From contig JAERTG010000142.1 in assembly GCA_016845065.1 (NCBI GenBank), positions 1 through 64,000 of the forward strand: a DNA stretch of 64,000 nt. Reading direction: 5' to 3'. The notes beneath the pieces were generated by a model. The model saw nothing but the letters and a program-made list of their open reading frames with translations. It was not told the origin of the DNA and made no database searches. Numbering within the stretch: the first letter of the stretch is position 1; every line of letters starts with the position of its first letter. The stretch comes from Fidelibacterota bacterium (GTDB lineage: Bacteria; Fidelibacterota; UBA8477; JABMPR01). Position numbers and translations under genes: made by a program. This document shows, piece after piece, positions 21,895-31,656 of this stretch.

Positions 21895-23949
21895 TCACAT
21901 CTCCCACAGCATCATTAGAAGATGAGCGGCTGACCAGGAGAAATGATTGACCTTCATGCCCTCGCCTGTCTCCGGGTTATAGTTCTCCCTTATTGGTCCC
22001 TGCGCTCCCTTCAATCCTTCACAACGGTCAAGGACCTGTCGTGTATATCGAATTGCATCTTCTTCATATCCATATTTTCGCAAACCCGAGATTCCAAAAT
22101 AGACCTGATCCAGCCAGACTGGACCTCGCCAGTATCCTGTGAGATATGCCGGATTACTTTTAGAGACGGTGGGAAAAGGGATGTATGTTGAAAAATGCTC
22201 TGGATCCAGAATCTTATTGCGTACCGCAGAGGCTTGTTCCTTACTGGCGACACCAGTCCACAGCGGGATCCATCCCTGTGGTCCATACACAGGAATATGA
22301 GTCCGGTCGAAGATACCCACATCATAGAAAAAGCCAGTTTTGGCATCAAACATGTCCACACGGATACGATCTTTGAGCTCCCCAGCTTCATGAGTGTAAT
22401 TCTTTGCAGTATTTTCATCGTTAAGCAGTTCGCTCAATTTCGCCAGATATAATTTTTCAAGATAGAGATAGGAATTCAGGTCAACTGATTCCTGATCAAG
22501 AGACCAGGCTGTTGCATTGTTCTGGAGCACTTTGGAAGAGTCGTAATGAATACCATCGTCCACCCCGCTCTCCCATTTTGCTGCAACCAAAGTTCCATCT
22601 GTACAGCCATATTCACAGAGTCCATTTTGATCATGATCTCGGTGTTCATACCACCATTGATGATACTTGACCAATCGTGGATAGATAGCTCTGACAAACT
22701 CAAGGTTCTGGGAGTGATCATACAATTCTGAGACAGCCCAGGCGGCCAAGGGAGGTTTGGTATTCCGCCAATTATTCTCCGTGCTGTCAGCATAGATACA
22801 ATCGGCGATCATCCCATGTTCATCTTGAAAATCAAACATGGTCAATATTTGCTCTTCAGCGATCTCAGGGGCAAATCTGGCCAGTGCGACAACATGCTTC
22901 CATGAGTCCCAACCCCAGAACCCATTAAAATACCATACTGCTGCTGAAGGGAACAAACCCCCATGCCTCAGCGCTCCCCTGGGCGCTCTCCAATTCAAGA
23001 TCATTGTCTCAAGCGCTTTGACTGCAACCTGCTGATACTCAGGCTCTTGAAGCAGCGTGGTCTTCTCAGATAGAATTGCATTGATATACCCATCCCAGCG
23101 CAGCTCATTTTGATTGAATATTTCCTCAATCTGATGGGAAGATAGTGGTGTAATTTCAAGCGCTTCAATTTCAGCCTGCCCCACTGCCGATGTGTATGTG
23201 AGCGTCACCGTTTCCTGATAGGAAGCACCAGGTTTGACCATCTGGGCTCGCCTTCCCTCCATTTCATAGCTATTAGATACAGCTATATCGCTATGATACG
23301 CTTGTGTTTCAGGGAAATTCAGGGTAAGTAGATCACTACTGGAGCCCATGTGGAAATAAACTTTCTGGTTTCTGCTGGAAAGCTCAACACCTTCCATCCA
23401 GACTTGACCTCGCCAGTTCATTTTTATGTATTTGCTGTCCTGTGATAGGTTTTTCACCTCTACTTTGATCATTGCGGTATTGGCATCAGCAAAGCAAAGC
23501 TCCTGAGCAACATTGATATCCTCATTCTGAGAGTTGATCCTGATCAATCCAGGATAATAAGTGGTATTGACAGTCATTCCAGATACAGGTTTGAAGTCTG
23601 TCCCGTTATGGGATTGAAGAATTTCCAGATTAGCCAGAGAGGTCGCCAGCCATGAACCGTGAGAAAGCAAAAAAGGACCAACAAATCCTAATCCATCTTC
23701 ATCGGTCTTCTTGATGTCAGGTAGAGAGAACCCAAACCAGGCTCCCTGATCTGAAAAGAAGAAGGTTTCGAAATCATGAATGTCTTGGGGAGTCCCTGTG
23801 ATATCCAGGACGTCAGGAAAATCTGTTCGTTTGTGTTCCCGGGTCACTTTAGTCTCAACAGGTGTACATCCAAAAAGTCCTATTACCAGCATAAAAAACA
23901 CTCCTGTTTGGAATGCAAGTTTCACCTGTTGTTTAATATGTATAATCAT
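21895..23949 (-). CDS. GH63-like (clan GH-G) glycoside hydrolase, predicted lipoprotein
   Basis: A 684-residue exoglycosidase. An N-terminal beta domain is followed by an (alpha/alpha)6 barrel from about residue 285. Barrel motifs include GFWGWDSWKH (D348), KPPLAAWAV, WESGVDDGIHYD with probable general acid D464, GYWRGPVW, and IRENYNPETG with probable base E655 ahead of HFSWSAAHL. Clan members are trehalases and alpha-glucosidases; E. coli YgjK of GH63 prefers alpha-1,3-glucosyl-galactose, which would fit a galactose locus. A lipobox LFGC gives a lipidated C28. The ATG at 23949 has a GGTGGAG site and is preferred over 23973. Substrate is inferred only. Confidence 0.85.
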   Translation of the reverse strand: MIIHIKQQVKLAFQTGVFFMLVIGLFGCTPVETKVTREHKRTDFPDVLDITGTPQDIHDFETFFFSDQGAWFGFSLPDIKKTDEDGLGFVGPFLLSHGSWLATSLANLEILQSHNGTDFKPVSGMTVNTTYYPGLIRINSQNEDINVAQELCFADANTAMIKVEVKNLSQDSKYIKMNWRGQVWMEGVELSSRNQKVYFHMGSSSDLLTLNFPETQAYHSDIAVSNSYEMEGRRAQMVKPGASYQETVTLTYTSAVGQAEIEALEITPLSSHQIEEIFNQNELRWDGYINAILSEKTTLLQEPEYQQVAVKALETMILNWRAPRGALRHGGLFPSAAVWYFNGFWGWDSWKHVVALARFAPEIAEEQILTMFDFQDEHGMIADCIYADSTENNWRNTKPPLAAWAVSELYDHSQNLEFVRAIYPRLVKYHQWWYEHRDHDQNGLCEYGCTDGTLVAAKWESGVDDGIHYDSSKVLQNNATAWSLDQESVDLNSYLYLEKLYLAKLSELLNDENTAKNYTHEAGELKDRIRVDMFDAKTGFFYDVGIFDRTHIPVYGPQGWIPLWTGVASKEQASAVRNKILDPEHFSTYIPFPTVSKSNPAYLTGYWRGPVWLDQVYFGISGLRKYGYEEDAIRYTRQVLDRCEGLKGAQGPIRENYNPETGEGMKVNHFSWSAAHLLMMLWEM

Positions 23950-24038
23950 ACTCTCCACCTTTTTGATGACCATGGAATATCAGAAAGAAACCAATGTGGG
24001 TCGCCCCCTTGAGGTTTATAGACACCTCATATGCATCA

Positions 24039-25034
24039 TTAGAAGTTTACTGAGACCGATATCCTGTTCACTGGTGAAAAATCTCCCGCCTGGCTCAAAG
24101 CATAACTGATGTTGGTCTTGAGTTTCCCCAGGGAAAGATTTACACCTGCGCCCACTGAAAGACCTTCAGAGTCATAATTGAACTTATAACCCGTCCTGAA
24201 GAAGAACATATCATTCAGACCATATTCTAATCCGAGATGAACACGTTCCGTATAGTCGCGAGGGTGCACAGCATCAAGCGCCACCAGAAGACTTTGTTTT
24301 TCTGACATTCCCAACAATTCAAACACATCGGCTGCAGCGCCAATTGTGAATGTGATGGGTAATTCAAAACTGTACTGTTCATAGATCATTTCCTGGCTGA
24401 AATTGCGAACGCTCATTCCAAATCGAAAACTGCTTTTACCAGGAAAAAATATGGTACCAAAGTCCCACACCACCCCACTGGTCGCATTGTCCTCCATCTC
24501 GCCTTCCACCTGATTCTGTCCTAGTTTCTGGCTGGCATATCGCATATGTCCACCCACGGAGAACTTATCGGTGAGGCTACGTGCATAGGCAAGTCCTATA
24601 GCGCTGGCCGCTACATCCACGTTTCCTGTCTCGACAAAACCGAGTTCATTGTCAGCTACTTGTGTACCGATAATATCTCCATAATCAGCAGTCTGATATG
24701 AGATCCCGAAAGTACCCAGCGAGCCAACTGTCTTTGAAACACCCACAGAAATATATGAGATGTCGGCAAACCATTGTGTCTGATTAGTTACCAGATCGGT
24801 GCCCATGGTTTGTCGGGCTAATCCAGCAGGATTATAGAACATGTTCTCTGCTCCAGTACCAGTAAGTGTTACTGCACCACCCATTGCAGCTGCCCGTGCA
24901 TTTGCATCGATCTTCAGAAACTGATAACCTGTTTGACCAACTTTTTTCAACTCATCAGCCTGCAATGGCATAAATATTACTGCCATGATCAATACGCTCA
25001 GCAGGATCTTAGAATTCAAATTTTTCATTTTCAT
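24039..25034 (-). CDS. PorV/PorQ family outer-membrane protein
   Basis: A 331-residue beta-barrel protein with a signal peptide (residues 1-26). The family opening is clear: VGQTGYQFLKIDANARAAAMGGA followed by MFYNPAGLA, and the C-terminus is alternating beta strands ending SVSVNF, suited to outer-membrane insertion. The family includes the T9SS attachment-complex protein PorV, and in this group of bacteria relatives are often encoded with TonB receptors. Here it may help cargo reach the surface or form part of the uptake complex; sequence alone does not decide. GGAGGGAG lies just before the ATG. It sits 7 bp downstream of the 700-residue secreted protein. Confidence 0.85.
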   Translation of the reverse strand: MKMKNLNSKILLSVLIMAVIFMPLQADELKKVGQTGYQFLKIDANARAAAMGGAVTLTGTGAENMFYNPAGLARQTMGTDLVTNQTQWFADISYISVGVSKTVGSLGTFGISYQTADYGDIIGTQVADNELGFVETGNVDVAASAIGLAYARSLTDKFSVGGHMRYASQKLGQNQVEGEMEDNATSGVVWDFGTIFFPGKSSFRFGMSVRNFSQEMIYEQYSFELPITFTIGAAADVFELLGMSEKQSLLVALDAVHPRDYTERVHLGLEYGLNDMFFFRTGYKFNYDSEGLSVGAGVNLSLGKLKTNISYALSQAGDFSPVNRISVSVNF

Positions 25035-25041
25035 CTCCCTC

Positions 25042-27144
25042 CTACCTTACGATCACAAATTTGACCATGGTTGATTCGCCGGAGTCATCATCAGTAACCA
25101 GTGCGATATACAGACCACTGGCTAGACGCTGCCCACTTTCGGTCACTGTGTGGAGATTCTCTACATTTCCACCCCAGTGTTCCGCCCCTGATTCGTCAGT
25201 ATGATCAAGAACCTTCACAAGATCACCACTTTCAGTATAAACTTTGATGGTGGCTTTTGCAGGTAACCCCTTAAATACAATCTTTTCCTCCTCTCCAGGC
25301 CAGTTATTGCCTGAAAGGTTCAGAGGATTGGGTACAACTCGAATATCATCTAGTGACTCACCTGGTGGTTCGGTTCGATAAACTGCAGCTGTTGTCCGAT
25401 TGATATTCCAACCAGATTCCAGACTCCTTATACCACCATGCGGGCTAGCAGTATTGCTTAGACCATCGTCAAAGGCAGTGACATAATAGTAATATCCAAC
25501 ACCGGGGATAGCCGTTGTATCCTGATACTGATGAGTCACGGGAGTACCCGTTACACCACCACAGGCGAAGACTCTGGCGAATGGGTTGTCAGCATCTCTT
25601 CGATAGACACGGTAGCCGTAAAAATCACTATCCAGCTCACTCTCACTACCCCAATTCACTTCGATGAAGTCAGGGCGTCCAATTACATCTACACTTGGTG
25701 GACGAGGTGGAACAGGTAGGTCGTAGTCATTACTGACAGCGACCTGTGCTGCCCATGTGTTCCTGAAAAGTGAATCTTTTCCTGTGGAAACCCAATGATC
25801 CTTTGCCTTATCATTATCATTATCGTAAAGGTCGGGATTATCACTAAATGGAGGAGGCAGGTTGTCTAAACCGCTCCAGGTAGCTGTTCCCTGTGCCCAC
25901 TCCTCACCGATACTTTCACCCAGTTCAGGGCTGATACTACCGACAACGAGAGCAAAGACAAAGCGGATAGATTCGCCAGGTGCCAGATCGTATGGACCCA
26001 TTGATGCATGTGTGACAGCACGCCACAGCCACCAGGGCATGTCGGCAGGAAACTTGTAACCCTGTTCATCCATGCGCTCACCATGTTTGGTACCGGGATG
26101 GACATTTGTGGATTGATATGGAAGGTTATAAGGCGCATTTCCAAAACCGTTTTCCAGGACATCATAAACCTTTGCCAGGTCGCCAGGACTATAATTTGCG
26201 GCTTCAAATTTGAGGTGCTTGAGTTCTACAGTATTTACACCTGTAATGGCAGGTTGCGTCCAATTATCAGTATTGTCTGAAGGTGATGTATCCACATGGA
26301 GTATGGCTTCACCTACATGCGTGGCAGCACTGAGAAAATCGCTTCCAGCATCCGGACCACCATAATCGTCGTATTCACTCGTGGATCCTCTTGCTGGGTA
26401 ACCATACATAATCCTCAGTGAGTCACCTAGCCTCTCGCCATAGGTGGAATACCAGGGTTCTCCACGACCGGGCGAGTAGAAATGGTTCATGCGCATAAAG
26501 TATAGATCAGTTAATGTCTGGTTCCCCAACTCGATCTCATCATCCATATCAACATTTCCAGTGTTGGTGAAGGTCCAGTCGTAGATAATGAAATCATCAT
26601 AATCAGGACTGCTCCAGACATATGCACGTTGATCCAGTGTAAGACCGATGATTGTATTTACTTTGCTCTCAAACATCATATCTGCAGTTCCAGGTATGTA
26701 GTCAGGATCGACATAGTCTCCAGTGAGTGGAAATGCATCGCTGAGAATCTCTCCATTCACACGAACAACTGGTGGTTCATGCCGAACATAGCGTTTTAGT
26801 GTCAGTCCATCATCATCTGGAATTGGAAACGTATTATTGATCTCATTGGCACCCGCTGTTGCAGGTCCCACCACTCGGTGAGCCCACAGGTTGCCATTCT
26901 CATCTGTCCAGTCGGTCACCCCGAGGTGCCATCCAGCATTGTAGAGAAGCGGTGTCCAATATTCATCATAGTAATAGTATGCGGAACGACTACCTGCGAG
27001 CTGATCCTGATCCGTATTGTCAACTACCTTGACTTCAATGTTTCCAATGCGTGACCATTTGAAGGTTCCGGCCTGCAGACTTAGATCCCAGACAGTAAAC
27101 ACCAGGACAAGGAGTAGTAGATTTTTATAATTAAGGTTCTTCAT
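25042..27144 (-). CDS. Large secreted protein with fibronectin-like and T9SS sorting domains
   Basis: A 700-residue exported protein, signal peptide at residues 1-24. The long N-terminal part is aromatic- and acid-rich and is not a domain I can name. A fibronectin type III-like segment lies at about 490-590 (PPSVDVIGRPDFIEVNW...YGYRVYRRD). The C-terminus is a sorting domain of the FlgD-Ig type (VVPNPLNLSGNNWPGEEEKI ... STMVKFVIVR). It lies immediately downstream of the TonB receptor, where Bacteroidetes would carry a SusD-type binding lipoprotein; it shows no SusD/TPR features, but a glycan-binding role is possible by position. Strong AAGGAAGG ribosome site. Confidence 0.75.
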   Translation of the reverse strand: MKNLNYKNLLLLVLVFTVWDLSLQAGTFKWSRIGNIEVKVVDNTDQDQLAGSRSAYYYYDEYWTPLLYNAGWHLGVTDWTDENGNLWAHRVVGPATAGANEINNTFPIPDDDGLTLKRYVRHEPPVVRVNGEILSDAFPLTGDYVDPDYIPGTADMMFESKVNTIIGLTLDQRAYVWSSPDYDDFIIYDWTFTNTGNVDMDDEIELGNQTLTDLYFMRMNHFYSPGRGEPWYSTYGERLGDSLRIMYGYPARGSTSEYDDYGGPDAGSDFLSAATHVGEAILHVDTSPSDNTDNWTQPAITGVNTVELKHLKFEAANYSPGDLAKVYDVLENGFGNAPYNLPYQSTNVHPGTKHGERMDEQGYKFPADMPWWLWRAVTHASMGPYDLAPGESIRFVFALVVGSISPELGESIGEEWAQGTATWSGLDNLPPPFSDNPDLYDNDNDKAKDHWVSTGKDSLFRNTWAAQVAVSNDYDLPVPPRPPSVDVIGRPDFIEVNWGSESELDSDFYGYRVYRRDADNPFARVFACGGVTGTPVTHQYQDTTAIPGVGYYYYVTAFDDGLSNTASPHGGIRSLESGWNINRTTAAVYRTEPPGESLDDIRVVPNPLNLSGNNWPGEEEKIVFKGLPAKATIKVYTESGDLVKVLDHTDESGAEHWGGNVENLHTVTESGQRLASGLYIALVTDDDSGESTMVKFVIVR

Positions 27145-27154
27145 ATCGCCTTCC

Positions 27155-30100
27155 TTAAAAGTTCACTCGGAGACCAAAGTTGATGCTTCTTGGATTCAAA
27201 TCCATGAGAAACGACCGATTCGGCATATTGATATAGTCTTTACCATCGCTCTTTACATCTCCAACGCGATCATCTCCAGCAGTAAATCCAGCATCCTGGT
27301 AGATCTGGCCTTCATACATGGGGAGATGTAAACTGTACATGTAATCGCGATAATCATCGCCACCATCAAAGGCAGCCATACTCATGTATTCCATCCCAAG
27401 GAGGTTCTGGATATCCATAAAAAGGCTCACACGTGAGGATGCAAGGGTGAAGTCTTTTGTGAGTCGAAGGTCAGTATCGAACCTGTCCTTCCACTGAACA
27501 TTGGAAGACAACTTATAGGTTTCAAGAGGATCCCAGGTCATATACCCACCTGCTTTCCACTTTAACAGAAGAGAGATCCTGAGGCCTTTGAAGATAGATT
27601 GTCCAAATAGACGGGGACCAAAATAGTCTGGTGCATGAAAATTGATATTTGCACGGGCAACAGGTCGTGCCAGAGGTTTTTCCTGCAAAGGATTCTGGGC
27701 GGAGTAACGGGCATCTGACCGAGGATCTTCATAATACGCCTGACGTCCAAAATATCCGTAAGTACGGATCACGTAATCAAAATTCATCCATCCAGTCAGC
27801 CAATCACCTCTCTTTTTCTCCAGGCGCATCTCAAACCCGCGAATATCCTCATAATTGGAATTCTCCACGGTTTGATAATTGACGCTTCCATCGATGCTGA
27901 CATAGCGGACATACCCACTCTGGTTCGCAACATCCTTATAGTATCCTGATGTGTGCAGAAGGATCATGTTATTGAGGGCATATTCCACTCCCAATTCATA
28001 GGCAGTAGTTCTGGGGATATCCATTGAGGGATTACCCAGAAAAGTGATACCCTCATAAAAGGTTCCGTACCCTATCTCATACATATCGAGGCTACTGGGC
28101 ATGGAGTAAAAATGACCATAATTGAAAAACAATTTAGCTCTTTCAGAAATGGGATGACTCACACCAAGACGAGGTGACAACTTCACGCGTCCCTCCGCCG
28201 CTTCTGTAGGTACCACATCTTCAAAAGTGTACTTCTTTGTTGATGACAGGTTAGCATTATAGCGATCCACAGTGTACCAGTCAGTATTGGGACTGTTCAT
28301 ATCAAGCCGCAAACCAATATTGGCAATGAGTCCATCGATCTCAATCTTGTCCTGGACATAGGCTCCCAACCTCATTGGATAGCTTCGGGACTGGGCCCTC
28401 CAGTTGTTAGGTGGAGCGTAATCATAGCTCGTAGAGTAGTCGCTGCTCATATCATCATAGTTGAGTTCAAATCCTGTTTTCAATTCGTGGCGTTTATTCA
28501 ACTGACTGGTGAGATCGAACTTTGCATTCAGATTGCTAGTGGTGGTCTTGTCTCTGGCGACCCCACCTAAGGAAGCAAACACCATATTGTCACCACTGGG
28601 TGTATAGCGATCATCAACGATGAATCCATAGGGTGCTCCATCAACCGCCTGAGAACCAAAATATCTCTGTACAGTGGTATCTCTCATGTCTTGGGGACCC
28701 AGGGCTCGGTTCCGAATACTTGTATTAGAAATGCGCAGACTATAAAAAGAGTTTGGATTAATGACATAATCCAGGCTGAATCCCAGCATGTTTCGATAGA
28801 TGTCAAATGGGCTTAGCGCTTCTGGCCAATACAGGGAAGCACCACCACCATTTGCATAGGCATCACTATTTGCTAAATAATAGTTAAAGATATCAGTTGC
28901 AGAATTCAGGTAATAGTTAAATCCTGCTCCTTCGGGATCTTGAGTAACCGTGTTGATCTCACCATAGAGACCCTCCAATTTCACTTTCATCTTATTTGAG
29001 GGTTTGAACACAAATTTCAGTTGGCTGTTTGATTCACGGAAGTAGTCACGGCTGGTCGGCAGAGCAAATAATTCCAATTTGGTATGATGACTCAGGAAGA
29101 AATTCATATCCCATAGCCGTTTCGTCATGAATGGTACGGGACCGCTCAGAGACACATCTACATTATAATCAGGTAGATGACCATACTTCCCTTCCTCCTG
29201 GCCTAAATCTCCAGAGCCTTCAACGCGATGATACCATAAAAACAGATCCCTAGCCTGTCTCGGATCCATATCATTATCAGGATTATTATCACTAAGTGTA
29301 CGATTTGAGACGGAATTCCATCCTTCAAAATAGGGATAGCTTGCCTGTTGCTCCTCAGTCCATCCCCCCTCTGATGTTCCGGTCCACATAACAAGTGGAT
29401 CCATAAATGGTTTTATGTAATAATTTTCAACATTAAATAGGCTGTGACCCCCATGCTTCAATCCTGGAAGGCTGACCTGGACGTCGATTGAGCCATTATA
29501 ATGGTCTGAAGACCCATCTTTTGTTACCACATTGATGAGTCCTGAACGGATATTTCCATATTCTGCATTGAAACCACCCTTGATCACGTTGATCTGATCG
29601 ATGGCAGATAGGTTTACCATCATGATGGGTTCGTTACTCCGATTGTCCACGACTGAAAGTCCGTCTACCATTAGCGCGGTCTGATCAAAACCACCACCGC
29701 GGAGACGATCATCATCAAAGCCTGCTTCCAGATCCAGGTAGTCTTTCATATCCTTCACTATAGGGACAGCAGTGATATCTTCACCGGATACGCTGAGCTC
29801 GCTGGCAGATCGATCCATAACGATGATTTTACGTTCGGCTGTTACAACTACTTCTGAAGCTTCCAGAACTGTTGTACTTAGTGCGAAGTCCAGATCCGTA
29901 GTATGATCAACAATAACGTATACACCTGATTTAGCTATGCCTTGATAGCCTATCATGGAGGCTCTGATCTCGTATTCACCTGGGGCAACGTTGGTGATAT
30001 AATACTCACCATCCAGATCTGTTTGGGCTCCCATACTGGTGCCAACAATGACAATATTCACGCCAGGTAAACCTTCACCAGTTTCGCTGTCAGTAACACT

Positions 30101-30220
30101 TCCTGCAACTTTACCGGTGATCCCAGCCAACAGGGGGCTTCCGAAGCTGATGAGCAGTATGAAGATCATCAGAACTTTCGGCACATTTTGCATCGATCCA
30201 CGATGTATTAGCTTTTTCAT
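27155..30220 (-). CDS. TonB-dependent receptor with carboxypeptidase-like regulatory domain
   Basis: Outer-membrane active transporter, about 1021 residues. After the signal peptide (ending near PLLAG) comes a carboxypeptidase-regulatory-like beta domain (GKVAGSVTDSETGEGLPGVNIVIVG) of the SusC/CirA type. Then follow a TonB-box-like EVVVTAERK, a plug domain with LMVDGLSVVD and NVIKGGFNAEYGNIRSGLINV, and a long barrel ending in an aromatic (LRVNF). The reading frame is open further upstream, but the ATG at 30220, with AAAGG before it and MKKLIHRG after it, is the real start. Position at the head of the glycosidase genes suggests galactoside oligosaccharides as substrate. Confidence 0.92.
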   Translation of the reverse strand: MKKLIHRGSMQNVPKVLMIFILLISFGSPLLAGITGKVAGSVTDSETGEGLPGVNIVIVGTSMGAQTDLDGEYYITNVAPGEYEIRASMIGYQGIAKSGVYVIVDHTTDLDFALSTTVLEASEVVVTAERKIIVMDRSASELSVSGEDITAVPIVKDMKDYLDLEAGFDDDRLRGGGFDQTALMVDGLSVVDNRSNEPIMMVNLSAIDQINVIKGGFNAEYGNIRSGLINVVTKDGSSDHYNGSIDVQVSLPGLKHGGHSLFNVENYYIKPFMDPLVMWTGTSEGGWTEEQQASYPYFEGWNSVSNRTLSDNNPDNDMDPRQARDLFLWYHRVEGSGDLGQEEGKYGHLPDYNVDVSLSGPVPFMTKRLWDMNFFLSHHTKLELFALPTSRDYFRESNSQLKFVFKPSNKMKVKLEGLYGEINTVTQDPEGAGFNYYLNSATDIFNYYLANSDAYANGGGASLYWPEALSPFDIYRNMLGFSLDYVINPNSFYSLRISNTSIRNRALGPQDMRDTTVQRYFGSQAVDGAPYGFIVDDRYTPSGDNMVFASLGGVARDKTTTSNLNAKFDLTSQLNKRHELKTGFELNYDDMSSDYSTSYDYAPPNNWRAQSRSYPMRLGAYVQDKIEIDGLIANIGLRLDMNSPNTDWYTVDRYNANLSSTKKYTFEDVVPTEAAEGRVKLSPRLGVSHPISERAKLFFNYGHFYSMPSSLDMYEIGYGTFYEGITFLGNPSMDIPRTTAYELGVEYALNNMILLHTSGYYKDVANQSGYVRYVSIDGSVNYQTVENSNYEDIRGFEMRLEKKRGDWLTGWMNFDYVIRTYGYFGRQAYYEDPRSDARYSAQNPLQEKPLARPVARANINFHAPDYFGPRLFGQSIFKGLRISLLLKWKAGGYMTWDPLETYKLSSNVQWKDRFDTDLRLTKDFTLASSRVSLFMDIQNLLGMEYMSMAAFDGGDDYRDYMYSLHLPMYEGQIYQDAGFTAGDDRVGDVKSDGKDYINMPNRSFLMDLNPRSINFGLRVNF

Positions 30221-30299
30221 ACTTAAGCCTTTCTCAAAATGATACGGATAATAGAAAGCCGCCCGTAAGTGAATGCGGCAGGTCCAACAGGTCAAACAA

Positions 30300-30329
30300 G
30301 ATCAGGACCTCCATATGGAGGTCCTGATC
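30300..30329. terminator. Perfect 30-bp palindrome between operon genes
   Basis: GATCAGGACCTCCAT is followed at once by its exact complement, so the 30 bp form an uninterrupted inverted repeat centred on CCATATGG. It lies 17 bp after the stop of the IPT lipoprotein gene and 80 bp before the TonB receptor ATG. The flanks lack a good T-run, so partial termination or mRNA-end protection is more likely than full termination. Confidence 0.6.
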
Positions 30330-30346
30330 GATTTAATCGGGAAGTT

Positions 30347-31567
30347 TTACCACTGATATCTAGGTGTGGCAGTATCCCCATAGCCTTCACCAAGGTAATA
30401 ACTCCAGAATTGGTTACCCTGATTTCCTTGAGCGATGACGATGACATCACCATGGAATGTGGCTTTATTTGGATTCTGAGTTGGAAGCTCAATAAGATCC
30501 TCAGCGACACCAGCAGGTGTTATTCGCACGAGCATACCAGGTGCAGTCTTGTCGTCCTGGTCAATCCAACCGTCCATCAGATAGACATTACCAAAGCTAT
30601 CAACTGCCAGACCACTAGGTGAGTAATCCTCAGTCAGGAGGATTGTCTCGAAGTCACCATTAGCAATGGTGTCTTGTGATGCTGCGTCAGGCAGTGGCGC
30701 ACGATACAAGCCATTACTCCCAGAATCACTTCTCACATACCAGTATACAAAGTCACCATTTACGCGAGTTGGTGAACCCCAACCCTGATCAGCGAGGAGT
30801 CTCGTAGCTGTATCGTCTGAATTCCATCTCCAGAAACCTCCATCGGCTGTTCCGACGTACAGATTACCGGCATCATCAAAATCAAGACAGAAAGGATTGT
30901 CAATCTCTGTATCAGGAATAAAGGTCTCAGCATCACCACCAGTTGCCACTGGAACTCTCATTACTCCAAAAGTTCCCCATACAACTGCAGCGTAGAGGTA
31001 ACCATCTGGACCAATAGCCATCTCACCTTCACCCCATGTGGTCTGACCGAAGTAAGTCTCGGTACCATCTGGAGCGATCTTGAAAATCTCGCCAGGGTCT
31101 TGTCCACGGAGATAAACGTTTCCATCACCATCATAAACAATACCACCCTTGGTCTTTGGTAAACCTTCAACCGAGTCTACGTTGAAGACTGGCTTTACTT
31201 CCAGCATCAAACTATCACTAGCCAAATCACTGGCTAAGTTACGTACTGAAACGTAGGACTGGATAGTTTCACCTGTGGTGCTCATGTTGGGCACTGTGAA
31301 TGTTAGAGATGTTTCACTACCAGCAGTGGGTGTTGCAGATTCTGCAACTGATGCGGTCACACCAGACAGCTCTACAAGATTCATATTCAATGCAGCATTG
31401 AAATCTGAACCAGTTATATCCACTGATTCACCAGAATAGGCACTTGATGTAGATAAACTTGTTGCAACTGGTGCTACATCCACTTCCTCTGGGTCACTCT
31501 CTTCGCAGTATGTGAAGAGAAAGACAAAGGGAATAAGAACCAGAATAAATAGTAACTTCGTTCTCAT
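30347..31567 (-). CDS. IPT/TIG-domain and NHL-like propeller lipoprotein
   Basis: A 406-residue exported protein, first gene after the duplicated promoter. The N-terminus MRTKLLFILVLIPFVFLFTYCEE looks like a lipoprotein signal with C21, although the residues before the cysteine are not an ideal lipobox. An IPT/TIG immunoglobulin-like domain (about 30-125) is followed by an SMP-30/NHL-type beta-propeller (about 130-395) with repeated DGxGNVYLRG, GPDGYLYAA, DDAGNLYVG and DSFGNVYLM blades. Such IPT-plus-propeller lipoproteins are found beside TonB receptors, where surface glycan binding is likely. Strong TAAGGAG ribosome site. A hairpin separates it from the receptor gene. Confidence 0.8.
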   Translation of the reverse strand: MRTKLLFILVLIPFVFLFTYCEESDPEEVDVAPVATSLSTSSAYSGESVDITGSDFNAALNMNLVELSGVTASVAESATPTAGSETSLTFTVPNMSTTGETIQSYVSVRNLASDLASDSLMLEVKPVFNVDSVEGLPKTKGGIVYDGDGNVYLRGQDPGEIFKIAPDGTETYFGQTTWGEGEMAIGPDGYLYAAVVWGTFGVMRVPVATGGDAETFIPDTEIDNPFCLDFDDAGNLYVGTADGGFWRWNSDDTATRLLADQGWGSPTRVNGDFVYWYVRSDSGSNGLYRAPLPDAASQDTIANGDFETILLTEDYSPSGLAVDSFGNVYLMDGWIDQDDKTAPGMLVRITPAGVAEDLIELPTQNPNKATFHGDVIVIAQGNQGNQFWSYYLGEGYGDTATPRYQW

Positions 31568-31615
31568 GTTGTTCTCCTTATTTGGAATTAGTCATGCAAA
31601 CACTTAGACCTGTTG

Positions 31616-31656
31616 ATCAATCATGCTCCAAACCGTTCTATGTGCATGATCTTGAT
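31616..31656 (-). promoter_or_regulatory. Possible stem-loop in the operon leader
   Basis: ATCAATCATG at 31616-31625 can pair with CATGA-TTGAT at 31645-31656, with a 2-nt bulge. It would form in the 5' untranslated RNA between promoter and first gene. Its function is unknown and the pairing is modest. Confidence 0.3.

Noticed and set aside
23950-23973. Longer N-terminus for the GH63-like protein
   Set aside because: The upstream ATG has no ribosome site, while the inner ATG has GGTGGAG and directly opens the lipoprotein signal.
30221-30295. Extended start for the TonB receptor
   Set aside because: It would run through the inter-gene leader; the inner ATG has a ribosome site and opens a proper signal peptide.
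31592-31604. Third LacI-type operator next to the first gene of the galactoside operon
   Set aside because: Only a TGCAAAC half-site without a matching second half.
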